In this document: positions 44,196-53,085 of the stretch, one piece after another | How positions within the stretch are numbered: position 1 is the stretch's first letter | Layout of the letters: each line of letters begins with the position of its first letter | Assembly: GCA_963725215.1 (NCBI GenBank) | Contig: CAVRXQ010000003.1 | Location: 76,116 to 140,115, forward strand | Direction of reading: 5' to 3' | Length of the DNA stretch: 64,000 bases | Source: CAVRXQ01 sp963725215 | GTDB taxonomy: Bacteria > Actinomycetota > Acidimicrobiia > Acidimicrobiales > Bog-793 | The notes under the pieces: generated by a model | Seen by the model: the letters and a program-made list of their open reading frames with translations, nothing else | What the model was told of the DNA's origin: nothing | Databases searched by the model: none | Translations under genes and position numbers: made by a program

Positions 44196-45596
44196 TCAGA
44201 CGGAATCAAGCACGCGGAAAGACCCTGACCGAACAGCTTGGACGAACGCTTCGTAGTCACGCTCGTTCTGATCCGCGTAGCGGCAGGCGTATTCGCCAAT
44301 CGCACAGTCGAAAGTGTCGCCATGGCCGAGGTATGCGCTGATGGCAATGGGATCTCCGGACCTTGCGTGGGCGCGAGCCAGCGTCCACGCGCAAACCTTC
44401 GCATACTCGTGTAGGTCGTAGGCCGACATACCATCAACGCGGATCGATCCCTTCGAATCGTGGAGCTGCCGCCAGTAGTAGTGGCGATCGCCTTCCGCGT
44501 CCTTCATCCAGCCGAGGAAGATGTCGCTCGCGGCCTGCATCATGCGTTGGCCCCGAACGACTCGTTCGCCATGGTTGCGATACGGGCTCTTCGAAAGGCG
44601 GTCTTCGAAGACCGACGAGGTCGCCTCCTTGACCTGAAGAAAAAGAGGATCATCTCGATCCCGTCCCTCGAACAGAGCGATGAAACAGCGCGTACCCACG
44701 CTGCCGACGCCGACGACCTTGCGAGCGACGTCGACGAGTTGAAAATGGTTGACCAGAAAGCGTCGTTCCGGGTCGAGCGTCGCCCGGTACTCGCGGAACA
44801 GCCTTCGCAGCACTCGCTCGACGCCGAGCGGCTCCAGGCCATACGAGGACTCGATGTCCCTTAACGGGACGACAAGCGGAGGCTGGCTGACGATGCGATA
44901 GCGCCCGTCGACCATCTCTCCGAGCGTTGAGAGGGCGCGCAGGCTGTTGCGGGTGCTCGCCTTCTGAACGATCGCCTTGCCACGGCGAAGGGTTTTTTGT
45001 TGGCCTTTTCCTTTCGCCGACCGCGCGATGAGATCCAAGACCTGCTGTGCGGGCAGGTGGGAGTACCAGACCTCCAGCGGCCCCATGCCAGCGAACTCGA
45101 GCATCGCCTGGCGGTATCTGGCCGCCACCGTCGTCGCTACCGTGCGGTTCGCCGCGTCACTCACCCCGTTCGTTCGCCCGGCGACGCAGAAGCTCGCGGC
45201 GAGTCGCTTCAGGTCGAACTCGAACGGTCCGTGGAGCGTTTCATCGAAGTCATTCAGATCGAACAACAAGGTGCGCTCCGGTGACGCGAAGACGCCGAAA
45301 TTCGACAGGTGGGCGTCTCCGCACATTTGGACGTTGAGTCCGGTGCGGGGCGATCCGCTCAGGTCGACCGCCATTATCCTCGCTGCGCCGCGATAGAAGG
45401 AAAATGGCGAGAACATCATGCGGCTGTGACGCTCCGGAACGAGGTCGGGCTCACGAGACGCGTCTTGTTCTTTGAGAAGTTCGACGGGGTCAGGGCGATC
45501 GGTCGCCGGCTCCCATGCGAGGTGCGTCGAACGGGGGACCGCATCACGTGCCCGCTTGCCAAGAGCGAGTCGTTCTTCAACAGTGCGGCGAACCAT
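44196..45596 (-). CDS. DUF2252 protein
   Basis: A 466-residue protein from the ATG at 45596. VEERLALGKRARDAVPRS, MMFSPFSFYRGAARIMA, CGDAHLSNFGVFASPER and FDLNDFDETLHGPFEFDLKR are hallmarks of DUF2252, which resembles kinase-like phosphotransferases (GDAHLSNFG looks like a catalytic loop, DLNDFDE like the metal-binding region). Function is unproven. A TTG at 45665 would overlap the LuxR gene by 17 bases and is less likely. Confidence 0.9.
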   Translation of the reverse strand: MVRRTVEERLALGKRARDAVPRSTHLAWEPATDRPDPVELLKEQDASREPDLVPERHSRMMFSPFSFYRGAARIMAVDLSGSPRTGLNVQMCGDAHLSNFGVFASPERTLLFDLNDFDETLHGPFEFDLKRLAASFCVAGRTNGVSDAANRTVATTVAARYRQAMLEFAGMGPLEVWYSHLPAQQVLDLIARSAKGKGQQKTLRRGKAIVQKASTRNSLRALSTLGEMVDGRYRIVSQPPLVVPLRDIESSYGLEPLGVERVLRRLFREYRATLDPERRFLVNHFQLVDVARKVVGVGSVGTRCFIALFEGRDRDDPLFLQVKEATSSVFEDRLSKSPYRNHGERVVRGQRMMQAASDIFLGWMKDAEGDRHYYWRQLHDSKGSIRVDGMSAYDLHEYAKVCAWTLARAHARSGDPIAISAYLGHGDTFDCAIGEYACRYADQNERDYEAFVQAVRSGSFRVLDSV

Positions 45597-45648
45597 CGGA
45601 CGATTCGGAATCGATGTCGCAAATCGAGCCGAGCTGCCCGGCGTTTTC

Positions 45649-46437
45649 CTAACCAATGTCTTCAAGCACCGCGACTTCCGCGCGAAGCGATCGCTTGGAC
45701 GCCGAGCCGCTCAGAGCCTCGTAGTGCTCGCCCACGAGGCGCGCCAGATCGACCCTGGAACTTACGCCGAGCTTGCGAAACACCTGTCGCAAATGGGAGT
45801 CGACGGTGTGTCGCGAAACGAAGATCTGACAAGCGGTTTCCTTGTTCGTGAGTCCCCGCGAGACGAGTTCTGCGACCCTCCGTTCTACATCGGTGAGCTC
45901 AGTCCAACCTGTCATAAGCGCGAGATCGAGAGAGAAGGGAGCGAGCGACTCATTCTGTTCAGATGACGTTCTGTGCGGCACCCGTGATCGGTCGAGGCCG
46001 AGACGTAACACCGCGCCGAGGACCTGGCTTTCGGCACTGACGAGAGTGCAGCAAGCCTGAACCGTGATTCCGTTTCTCAGCACCAATTTCTGAACGGCAT
46101 TCGTACGCTCGCGAACTGTGTGCCAGACCCATTCGCAAAGTATTCGCCGATCCACTGGCTGAAGCAGCTCTGACGCACTTGAGTTGGCGATGATCATGCC
46201 TTCGCTGATAGCGATTACTGGTCCCCTTGTGCGATCCCGGATACGAATGAAAGCTTCAAGGACGAGCCGGTCTCCGTCCTCGCGACGAAAACCGTTTGCC
46301 GGCTGGTCGTGGCAATCAATGGGTCCGGGTGCGCCGACATTCGCGATCGCCGCCTCGGGCCAGTTCATCGCTGCAGTCGCGCTCTTCACTGGCTCGTCGA
46401 TCGGTCCAACTCGATCGGAACTGGGAAGACCACCCAT
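45649..46437 (-). CDS. LuxR-type regulator with an N-terminal sensor-like domain
   Basis: A 262-residue protein. The C-terminal 65 residues are a LuxR/FixJ helix-turn-helix: LTDVERRVAELVSRGLTNKE, then IFVSRHTVDSHLRQVFRKLG. Residues about 55-140 (GPVIAISEGMIIANSSASEL) resemble a PAS-like sensor. No phosphoacceptor domain is present. The ATG at 46437 gives this length; the ATG at 46368 is equally possible and avoids overlapping a 36-codon frame upstream. It lies next to the DUF2252 gene on the same strand; targets are unknown. Confidence 0.85.
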   Translation of the reverse strand: MGGLPSSDRVGPIDEPVKSATAAMNWPEAAIANVGAPGPIDCHDQPANGFRREDGDRLVLEAFIRIRDRTRGPVIAISEGMIIANSSASELLQPVDRRILCEWVWHTVRERTNAVQKLVLRNGITVQACCTLVSAESQVLGAVLRLGLDRSRVPHRTSSEQNESLAPFSLDLALMTGWTELTDVERRVAELVSRGLTNKETACQIFVSRHTVDSHLRQVFRKLGVSSRVDLARLVGEHYEALSGSASKRSLRAEVAVLEDIG

Positions 46438-46644
46438 TCGCCGTCGAGACCGTAACGAACCACGTGGATGCCACTTTGACCGTCCGTGATGGCCATCGCG
46501 CTAGCCCCCGCCCGATCAATCCGACTACTTCGGGGAACGAGCCGCCAGGGCCGAATGTCCTCGGGACGTGTGCCCGGCCTCGTTGCCCCCTCCGCGGCGG
46601 TTTTCTCCCGCTTCGCGCTCGGGCCTCTCCCCCCGACGCGAGGT

Positions 46645-46821
46645 GGTGCAGGTGAGCGGATTCGAACCCGACTTCCACGTTGCGAATATGGTCGGACGCA
46701 CCGTTGCGGCCCGCGTGTTGCGCGTCCGGTGCTTCCCACCTGGTACAGAACTAGGAACCAAATTCGCAACCAATGAACCGTGCGGCCGGGTCGACACGCC
46801 CATTCGCGCCCGTGTCCGAAG
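46645..46821 (-). repeat. Long direct repeat copy R1 with tRNA 3'-end-like sequence
   Basis: About 177 bases similar to R2 at 49512-49689. Read on the minus strand, its end resembles the anticodon-arm-to-CCA part of a tRNA (AACGTGGAAGTCGGGTTCG then AATCCGCTCACC). Compared with R2 the T-arm has lost 3 bases, so it cannot be a working tRNA. It lies upstream of the LuxR gene and downstream of the surface-protein gene. Confidence 0.75.
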
Positions 46822-46868
46822 TTTTCAGATCGTGGTGAAAAGTAGAGGCGATTGGGGTATCGATTTTT

Positions 46869-48989
46869 CTAGGAGCGTGCTCTCAATTTGCGGAAGCGAC
46901 GCCGACGGATCTCGCCAAGTGCCACAAGACCGATACCGATTGCGAAGATAGGCCAGACGAACCGTCCCGAGCCAGCGAAGAACATTCCGGTGTGCGCGCA
47001 CGTGGCGCACCTGACCGGCTTAGCCGGCGGCAGAGGCACTTTTACCACGATGTGCACCGTGTTCGTCTTGCACCTCGGGGACGAGCAGCTCGGCGTGTTC
47101 TTGTTCGAGTACAACGCGTAATTCGGTATCACCTCGCCGCTCACGTCGTTCGCGTTCACCTTCACGCTGAACGTCACCGTCGCCGAATCACCGCCGCCGA
47201 GGGTGATGCCAATCCAGTGCACCGAGCCACTGGATACGGAGACCGAACAGCCGCTCGCCCCGTGACAGTCGGCCGACGCGCTCACGTACGTCGTGCCCGA
47301 CGGGATCGTGTCGGCGACGTCGATTCCCGACGCCGACGTCTTGCCCGAGTTCGAAAGCACGATGCCGTACGAGACGACGGAACCGGGTCGGACCACCGAA
47401 CCCGACGGCGGATGTTGGGTCTTTTGCGCGGTAATGCGCGGTCCGCCTGCGGGTGGAGCCGGGGGCAGCGACGTCGTGGTCGCCTCGGTCGCGACGCTCT
47501 CCTGGCCACAAGATGCCGTGAACGACGAATAGTTCGGGTTTGTCGAGTTGTAGGTGAATTGCCAGTAATACGTCGTGGCCTTCGACAGCGGCCCGCTGCT
47601 CGTCGACGTCGCTTCCGCGGGATTCGCGTTCGTCAACGTCTCTGTGTCGCTGAAAACCGGGGAGCCCGAGCAGCTCGCGTTGTCGTACAGCGCGAAGTTC
47701 ACCGAACCCGTCGCGTTACCGGTCGTCGCAGCGGAGAGCACGGTCACGCTCGCGGTGTCCTTGATCGTCGAACCGACCGGGACGACGTACGAGGTGCTGT
47801 TCGCGCCGGACTGCGAGGTGCTGCCGTTTGGAGCCGTCGCGCTCTGGATAGTCGAAAGCCCGGGAACGACGAGGTTCGTGCAGAACTCTCCGACATCGCC
47901 TCCCCCGGGGCGCTGGGTTTGGTCGCCATCGTGTTCGATCACCTGGAAGCGGTAGGTGTCTCCAGGCGTGAGGTGCAGCGCGCTCAAGTTCCAGGTGACC
48001 TCGGCCCCGTAGCCTTCATCACCGAGCGCGGCGAAACCGCCGGAGGGGGTGTCCGCGTTCGGCCCGAGCTCCCAGTCGTTCCTGGTGCCCGGCAACGCGC
48101 GGGAGTAGATTCCGCCGCTCACCGAGCCTGTAGACCAAGTGCCGTAGACCGCGCTGATGAAGCCCAGGGGTGTGCCACCTTGCTGCCAGTCGTTCGCGTA
48201 GTACGCGGGGTCGGAGGGCGTGGCAATCGTCCCGTTCGACTGCGTCAAGTTCGTGATGTAGAGCGCGGGATACATCGGACGCGAGGCCGTTCCGCTAGTT
48301 CCGGTCGCGCTCGCAAGCGAGAAATCTGTCGCTGTCGAATCGCCAAGCTGTGCATTGGTTACCGAGCCGTAGACGGTGCTCACCGTCGACCCAGCGGGGT
48401 ACGCGTGTACGCCGGTGTCAAACGAATCCACCGAGATCGTCGTAGGTGTCGGGCTGGCTGCAACGTCGGCGCTGACGGTGAGAGCGATCGGCACGGGATA
48501 GCCAGAGTTCAGCGTAAGCGTCTCGCCCTTGGTGATCGACACCGGTAACGAGCTGAGATTCAGCGACGTCACAAAAATTGCGCCCGCCGGGAGGCCGGTC
48601 GCGAGCGTCGCGGTCGCGGCCGGCTGCCACTGGGAGATAGGTGAGCTCCCGGTGTTTACGCCAAGCGACAGAGCGTTCTCGTCGTTGGCGAACGCGCCGA
48701 GGTGCGCGCTGGCGCCAGAGCCGAAGATCTCTAGATCGCGCAGCACCGTGCTCTCGGTGAACGTAAAGCCGGAGCCGTACGAGCCGGACGATGTCGTCGA
48801 TGTATTCGCGTGGTAGTCGGCGTACTGCGAGGACAACGCCGGATAGCCGCAGCTATCGGTCCCCGTTGGAGGTGGCAGCAACGACTGCGCGCCAGCCGCG
48901 CTCTCGAACGCGATCGGTGCGAGCATGCTTGCTAGCAGCAACGCTACCGTCGCCGCTGGTCCCATACCTCTTGAAAGGAACAGCTTCAC
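46869..48989 (-). CDS. Secreted cell-surface protein with DUF11 domain and C-terminal membrane anchor
   Basis: A 706-residue exported protein. The N-terminus is a signal sequence (MGPAATVALLLASMLAPIAF, then AGA-QS). Residues about 35-370 are Ser/Thr/Gly-rich beta-type sequence; 390-500 form another Ig-like region; 525-640 contain a DUF11-like domain (VSYGIVLSNSGKTSASGIDV, VADTIPSGTTYVSASADC). The end is a Pro-rich spacer, one transmembrane helix (FVWPIFAIGIGLVALGE) and a basic tail, so it is membrane-anchored without LPXTG. Start is GTG 48989, with the ATG 24 bases later as alternative. It is flanked by direct repeats R1 and R2. Confidence 0.85.
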   Translation of the reverse strand: MKLFLSRGMGPAATVALLLASMLAPIAFESAAGAQSLLPPPTGTDSCGYPALSSQYADYHANTSTTSSGSYGSGFTFTESTVLRDLEIFGSGASAHLGAFANDENALSLGVNTGSSPISQWQPAATATLATGLPAGAIFVTSLNLSSLPVSITKGETLTLNSGYPVPIALTVSADVAASPTPTTISVDSFDTGVHAYPAGSTVSTVYGSVTNAQLGDSTATDFSLASATGTSGTASRPMYPALYITNLTQSNGTIATPSDPAYYANDWQQGGTPLGFISAVYGTWSTGSVSGGIYSRALPGTRNDWELGPNADTPSGGFAALGDEGYGAEVTWNLSALHLTPGDTYRFQVIEHDGDQTQRPGGGDVGEFCTNLVVPGLSTIQSATAPNGSTSQSGANSTSYVVPVGSTIKDTASVTVLSAATTGNATGSVNFALYDNASCSGSPVFSDTETLTNANPAEATSTSSGPLSKATTYYWQFTYNSTNPNYSSFTASCGQESVATEATTTSLPPAPPAGGPRITAQKTQHPPSGSVVRPGSVVSYGIVLSNSGKTSASGIDVADTIPSGTTYVSASADCHGASGCSVSVSSGSVHWIGITLGGGDSATVTFSVKVNANDVSGEVIPNYALYSNKNTPSCSSPRCKTNTVHIVVKVPLPPAKPVRCATCAHTGMFFAGSGRFVWPIFAIGIGLVALGEIRRRRFRKLRARS

Positions 48990-48994
48990 CGCTC

Positions 48995-49022
48995 AACCGG
49001 CCTTTCGCTTACTCACCCGGTT
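48995..49022 (-). promoter_or_regulatory. Hairpin at the translation start of the surface-protein gene
   Basis: On the minus strand AACCGG (49022-49017) pairs with CCGGTT (49000-48995). The 16-base loop holds AAAGG, the only Shine-Dalgarno-like sequence before the GTG at 48989. It may modulate translation; I cannot match it to a known riboswitch. Confidence 0.3.
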
Positions 49023-49511
49023 CAAGCGCGTCGGTTTCGCCATTCCCTCTTCCGCCCAACGTGGCGACCAGATGGTCGGGCGGGATCTGCGGTACGCGTC
49101 TATTTGGGTTTTGATCGTCAATGGCTCATTGCCGTCCGGAGTGGAGACCCCCTCTGTTCGTTTCTTCGACTGCGATTTCCGACATTCCGGGCTGTCGAAA
49201 AGTTCTCTCCGGACGAGTGAACATTAGAGGCGTGTGCGACGATCTGCTGAGCGAGCAGAAATTTCAATCGCTCGTCCACATTCTGCACATCGCACCCAGT
49301 GCCCACTGACCCATTTTGGGCTTGCCACGATCGGTGGCGCGAACTTCAGAGGACGTTACGGCGCCCAGATCTGCACGGGTCGTTTCGGTCAGCGCGTCCA
49401 CCAAGACCGCAGCCGCCACGGGCCAAAGGGGGTCGCTGACCGGCGGCGCGCACGGGGGAAGATGGACAAGTGAGACGCCCGCAAAAACAAGGCCTCAAAT
49501 GGGATCGTTTT
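49023..49511. other. Intergenic stretch without a recognisable gene
   Basis: About 490 bases between the surface-protein leader and R2. Short frames on both strands have no motifs. I see no RNA gene and no inverted repeats of note. Confidence 0.45.
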
Positions 49512-49689
49512 GGTGGAGGTGAGCGGACTCGAACCGCCGACTTCCACGTTGCGAATATGGTCGGATGCAACGTTGCGATCTCGGTAATCCAGGTCCACTA
49601 CTTCTCACCTGGTACAGAACTAGGAACCGATTCGAAGCCAACGCACCGTCGGGTCGGGTCGACGCGCCCGTTCGCGCCCGCGTTCAAAG
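49512..49689 (-). repeat. Long direct repeat copy R2 with tRNA 3'-end-like sequence
   Basis: The better-preserved copy. On the minus strand it ends with a good T-arm (GGCGG, TTCGAGT, CCGCT), an acceptor strand CACCTCC, A and CCA. The matching 5' acceptor GGAGGTG and a D-arm are not found in place, so it looks like a tRNA 3' half of the kind left by integrases. Similarity to R1 extends well beyond the tRNA part, through the shared CACCTGGTACAGAACTAGGA. Confidence 0.75.
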
Positions 49690-49775
49690 GGTTCTTGGAA
49701 CGGTCCTTGTGACCTTGCCCCCAAAAAGTGGACCACCTCATATGGCAACTTGGCCCTGTCTGACAGGAGCCAGAG

Positions 49776-50084
49776 ATGCCGAGGCACCACCCAGCAGACC
49801 TTCGACGTGAGGCGTGCGAGCGAATGCTCGCCGGAGCCCCGATAAAAGACGTCGCCGAATCCCTCGGCGTGTCCCCGAGGACCCTCTACAAGTGGCGCCG
49901 CCAGGCGCTCATCGACGCCGGCCGTCGACCCGGGGTGAAGAGCTACGAAGCAGACCCCTTAGCCCAGGCACGACGGCGCATCAAAGAGCTTGAAGATGAG
50001 CTCGAGGTCGTCAAAGCGGCGAGCGCTCTTTTCGAGGAGGGCGCCGTCGACCCAAAAGGAAGTACCAGGTTGTCCGAAAGCTGA
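49776..50084 (+). CDS. IS3-family OrfA (helix-turn-helix), element A
   Basis: A 102-residue protein with an N-terminal HTH (DLRREACERMLAGAPIKDVA, SLGVSPRTLYKWRRQAL) and a leucine-zipper-like helix (RRIKELEDELEVVKAASALF). In IS3 elements OrfA is fused to OrfB by -1 frameshifting to make the active transposase; here the sequence CCAAAAGGAAG near 50053-50063 is a plausible slippery site, leading into the orfB frame KYQVVRKLSN. The ATG follows CAGGAG. Confidence 0.9.
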   Translation: MPRHHPADLRREACERMLAGAPIKDVAESLGVSPRTLYKWRRQALIDAGRRPGVKSYEADPLAQARRRIKELEDELEVVKAASALFEEGAVDPKGSTRLSES

Positions 50085-50429
50085 GCAACCTGGGCTACTC
50101 AGAGCGTCGCGGCTGTGCGGTCGTCGGTCTTGACCGCTCGACCTACTACGACATCAAGTTCAGAAAGCCACACGACCGAGAGATCCGGCGCGTGCTGTTG
50201 GCCGACGCGATCTCAGACATCCACGCCCGCTCTCGGGGCACCTACGGCATCCTTCGCATCCGCGCCGCCTTGGAGATCGAACAGGGGATGATCGTCAACA
50301 CCAAGCTCGTCAGAAAGATCATGCGACAGCTCGGATTGAAGGGCCTGCCAGGGCCGAGAAAGGGGGTGAAGAACTTAAAGAACGCCCCGACGTGTGAGTG
50401 AATCGCCCTGGGTCTGATGGAGACTCGGG

Positions 50430-51332
50430 CTATTGGATTCCAACGAGTTGCTGATGTGATTGCTTGGCGAGGAACGCCTCCTCGAACTCAGCCGGTGGGA
50501 CGTAGCCGAGATACTCATGCAAGCGCTCTGAGTTGTACCAGTGCACCCATGAGAGCGTCGCGAGCTCGACGTCGTCGACGGTCCGCCAGGGTCCTTGGCC
50601 GGGCCCGCGGATCAGCTCTGTTTTGTAGGCACCGTTCATCGCCTCGGCGAGCGCGTTGTCGAACGCGTCGCCGACCGAGCCGATCGACGGCACGGCACCG
50701 AGATCCGTGAGCGCCTCGCCATAGCGAACAGACGTGAACTGACCGCCGGCATCCGAGTGACTGACCAACCCCTCGAGCACCGTCCCCCGTTTCCATCGCG
50801 CCATCTGAAGCGCGTCGAGCACCATCTCGGTGCGCATGTGGGTGGCGACACGCCAGGCGACGATCATCCGTGAGAAGGCGTCGGTGATGAAACAGACGTA
50901 GGCAAAGCCCGACCAGGTGGCGACGTAGGTGATGTCGCTCACCCACAGGCGGTTCGGACGATCGGCCACGAAGCGACGCTCGACGAGATCGGGGTGACGA
51001 GCAGCCTTGTCGTCGGGCCTCGTCGTGCGGTGCTTCTTCCCCCTGCGCAGGCCCTCGATCCCAGCCATTTTCATCAGGCGGGCGACCTGGTCGCGTCCGA
51101 CGTCGTGGCCGGCGCGCCGGGCGGACTTCCAGAGCTTTCTTGCCCCATAGACCCGGAAGTTCGCGCTCCACAGCGCGACGAGGATCGGGATCAACAGCGC
51201 GTCACGCCGTGCACACGCTGATGGTGGCCGTGACTTCGCCGCGTAGTAGGTGCTCTGGGCCACCTGCAACTGACGGCAGATGGGCTCGACCCCGAACACC
51301 TCTTTGTGCTCGTCGATGTAGCGGACCATCAC
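50430..51332 (-). CDS. IS3-family OrfB transposase, element B
   Basis: A 300-residue transposase with rve integrase core: RPNRLWVSDITYVATW (first Asp), LVSHSDAGGQFTS (second Asp) and DNALAEAMNGAYKTELI (Glu), the DDE triad. The N-terminal part contains the HTH_21-like region (YIDEHKEVFGVEPICRQLQV, CARRDALLIPILVALWSANF). It begins inside the end of orfA (ATG/GTG overlapping the TGA), so it is coupled to or fused with OrfA. Confidence 0.93.
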   Translation of the reverse strand: MMVRYIDEHKEVFGVEPICRQLQVAQSTYYAAKSRPPSACARRDALLIPILVALWSANFRVYGARKLWKSARRAGHDVGRDQVARLMKMAGIEGLRRGKKHRTTRPDDKAARHPDLVERRFVADRPNRLWVSDITYVATWSGFAYVCFITDAFSRMIVAWRVATHMRTEMVLDALQMARWKRGTVLEGLVSHSDAGGQFTSVRYGEALTDLGAVPSIGSVGDAFDNALAEAMNGAYKTELIRGPGQGPWRTVDDVELATLSWVHWYNSERLHEYLGYVPPAEFEEAFLAKQSHQQLVGIQ

Positions 51333-51649
51333 TTCTGTGGGCGGTCGAGCTCCGCCGCGAAGAAAGCCGACGCAGAGCGCAGGATCGCGTTGGCACGTCG
51401 GAGCTCTTTCACCTCCTTTTCGAGCTCAGTGATCTGCTTGCGCTCGTCGGTCGTCGTCCCGGGGCGCTCGCCCGAGTCGATGAGGGTCTGCTTCAACCAG
51501 TTGCGCAGTGACTCCGCCCCGACACCGAGCTGCCGGGCGATGCGCGTGATCGCGTTGTGATCGTTCGGATCAGCGGCTCGGGCCTCGAGGACCATCCGCA
51601 CCGCCCGCTCCTTCAGCTCAGGCGGGTACCTCTTTTGTGGGTCTCCCAT
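51329..51649 (-). CDS. IS3-family OrfA, element B
   Basis: A 106-residue HTH protein: YPPELKERAVRMVLEARAAD, ITRIARQLGVGAESLRNWLK, then a leucine-rich coiled coil (TELEKEVKELRRANAILRSA). It precedes OrfB with a 4-base overlap and binds the element ends. The ATG lies 52 bases inside the right terminal repeat. Confidence 0.93.
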   Translation of the reverse strand: MGDPQKRYPPELKERAVRMVLEARAADPNDHNAITRIARQLGVGAESLRNWLKQTLIDSGERPGTTTDERKQITELEKEVKELRRANAILRSASAFFAAELDRPQK

Positions 51650-51949
51650 GTCTCCAACCTTTCCAAGGTTTGGAGCCTCCAGGAAACCCAGGGCGATTCA
51701 GAGGACCTCGTCGATCGCAACTTCGCAGCCAACGGCCCAAACGAGCTGTGGCTGACAGACATCACCGAGCACACGACGACCGAGGGAAAGCTCTACTGCT
51801 GCGTCGTCTTAGACTGCTACTCGAGAAAGGTGGTCGGCTGGGCGATCGACCGGCACTGTGAGGCAACACTCGTCAACGACGCGCTCAGCAAAGCTGGCTC
51901 GACGAGGACGACGTCATCGACGGTGATCCACTCGGATCACGGCACCCAG

Positions 51950-53085
51950 GGCGAATTCAACTGGTCGTCGCAACACCTCGATGATGGAGGTTTTGCATGG
52001 GCGTTCGGGAACGGCAGCGAACCGTTCAGCTCTATCGAGGGCAGATTCCGTCGCCTGGACGACCGACAGTGGCCTGGCGCGAGGATCGGGTCAGGTTCTG
52101 GGCGGCAGTCGCTCGTGGCGTGCAGACCGAGGACGCGGCGGAAGAGGCGGGCGTGTCCGCGCCGGTCGCGTTCCGGTGGTTCCGTCACGCTGGGGGCGTG
52201 AACCCTGCTCTCGCTCCTTCGGTCTCGGGCCGCTATCTGTCGTTCTCAGAACGTGAGGACATCGCGATCTGGCGCGCGCAAGAGGTTGGCGTTCGCGAGA
52301 TCGCCCGACGGCTCGGGCGGAACGCGTCGACGATCTCGCGCGAGGTCCGCCGCAACGCATCGACACGGACCTACCGGCTCGACTACAAGGCGTCGACCGC
52401 GCAGTGGCATGCCGAACGGCGGGCCAGGCGGCCGAAGGTCGCCAAGCTGGTCACGAACGAGCAGCTGCGCATCTACGTGCAGGATCGGTTGTCGGGCGTG
52501 GTCCAGACCTCAGATGGCCGCGTCGTCGGTCCGTCCGGTCCGCAGTGGAAGGGGCGCAACAAGCCGCACCGTGGGGACCGATGTTGGGTGACGGGATGGA
52601 GCCCCGAGCAGATCGCGAAGCGGCTCAAGGTCGATTTCCCCGATGATGCATCCATGCGGGTCAGCCACGAAGCGATCTACCAAGCTCTCTACGTCGAAAG
52701 CCGCGGCGCGCTCCGGCGCGAGCTCGTCGCTTGTCTGCGCACCGGCCGCGCGCTGCGCGTCCCCAGGGCCCGGGCAAAGCGGCGGCAAGGAGCTGTCTGC
52801 TTCACGCCCAGTTCAAGATCGAGACGGGCATCCCCGTGTACTTCGCCGATCCGCACAGCCCCTGGCAACGCGGGACAAACGAGAACACGAACGGACTTCT
52901 TCGCCAGTATTTCCCGAAGGGCACTGACCTGTCGCGATGGTCTGCCGAAGAGATCGAAGCCGTTGCCAACGTGTTGAATTCCAGGCCGCGCAAGACCCTC
53001 GGCTGGAAGACACCAGCAGAAGCACTCGACGAACATCTACTCTCGCTTCAACAAGCTGGTGTTGCGACGATTGATTGAACCTGGT
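51950..53085 (+). mobile_element. IS30-family element C, internally deleted, inserted in element A
   Basis: Both ends share TTCAA-N4-TCGTCGCAACACC as inverted repeats (about 51956-51977 and 53058-53079). It is flanked by CAG (51947-51949 and 53086-53088), consistent with a 3-bp target duplication. At 1136 bp it is short for the family because the transposase gene has lost its centre. Confidence 0.85.
51997..53078 (+). pseudogene. IS30-family transposase, deleted and frameshifted
   Basis: The first 260 residues are typical: RYLSFSEREDIAIWRAQEVG, VREIARRLGRNASTISREVR, WSPEQIAKRLKVDFPDD and VSHEAIYQALYVESRG. After RVPRARAKRR (about 52785) the catalytic segment with the first DDE residues (normally GHWEGDLI...) is missing. 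The end resumes in another frame with FKIETGIPVYFADPHSPWQR and NENTNGLLRQYFPKGTDLS. The copy cannot encode a working enzyme. Confidence 0.9.

Larger units (their letters stand above)
50399..51700 (-). mobile_element. Complete IS3-family element B inserted in element A
   Basis: 1302 bp with terminal inverted repeats: TGAATCGCCCTGGGT at 50399-50413 and its exact complement ending at 51700; the similarity continues imperfectly for about 28 bp. The element is flanked by a 3-bp duplication GAG (50396-50398 and 51701-51703). Both ORFs are intact, so this copy may be able to move. Confidence 0.93.

Noticed and set aside
46386..46496. A 36-codon minus-strand frame upstream of and overlapping the LuxR gene
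   Set aside because: The peptide looks protein-like, but there is no clear ribosome-binding site, no family, and it conflicts with the longer LuxR start; left undecided.
49023..49340. Short frames between the surface-protein gene and R2 as possible genes
   Set aside because: None has a recognisable motif or ribosome-binding site, and composition does not favour coding on either strand.
49512..49689. A functional tRNA gene in R2
   Set aside because: The T-arm and 3' end are good, but the matching 5' acceptor strand, D-arm and a clean anticodon stem are missing in the expected distance.
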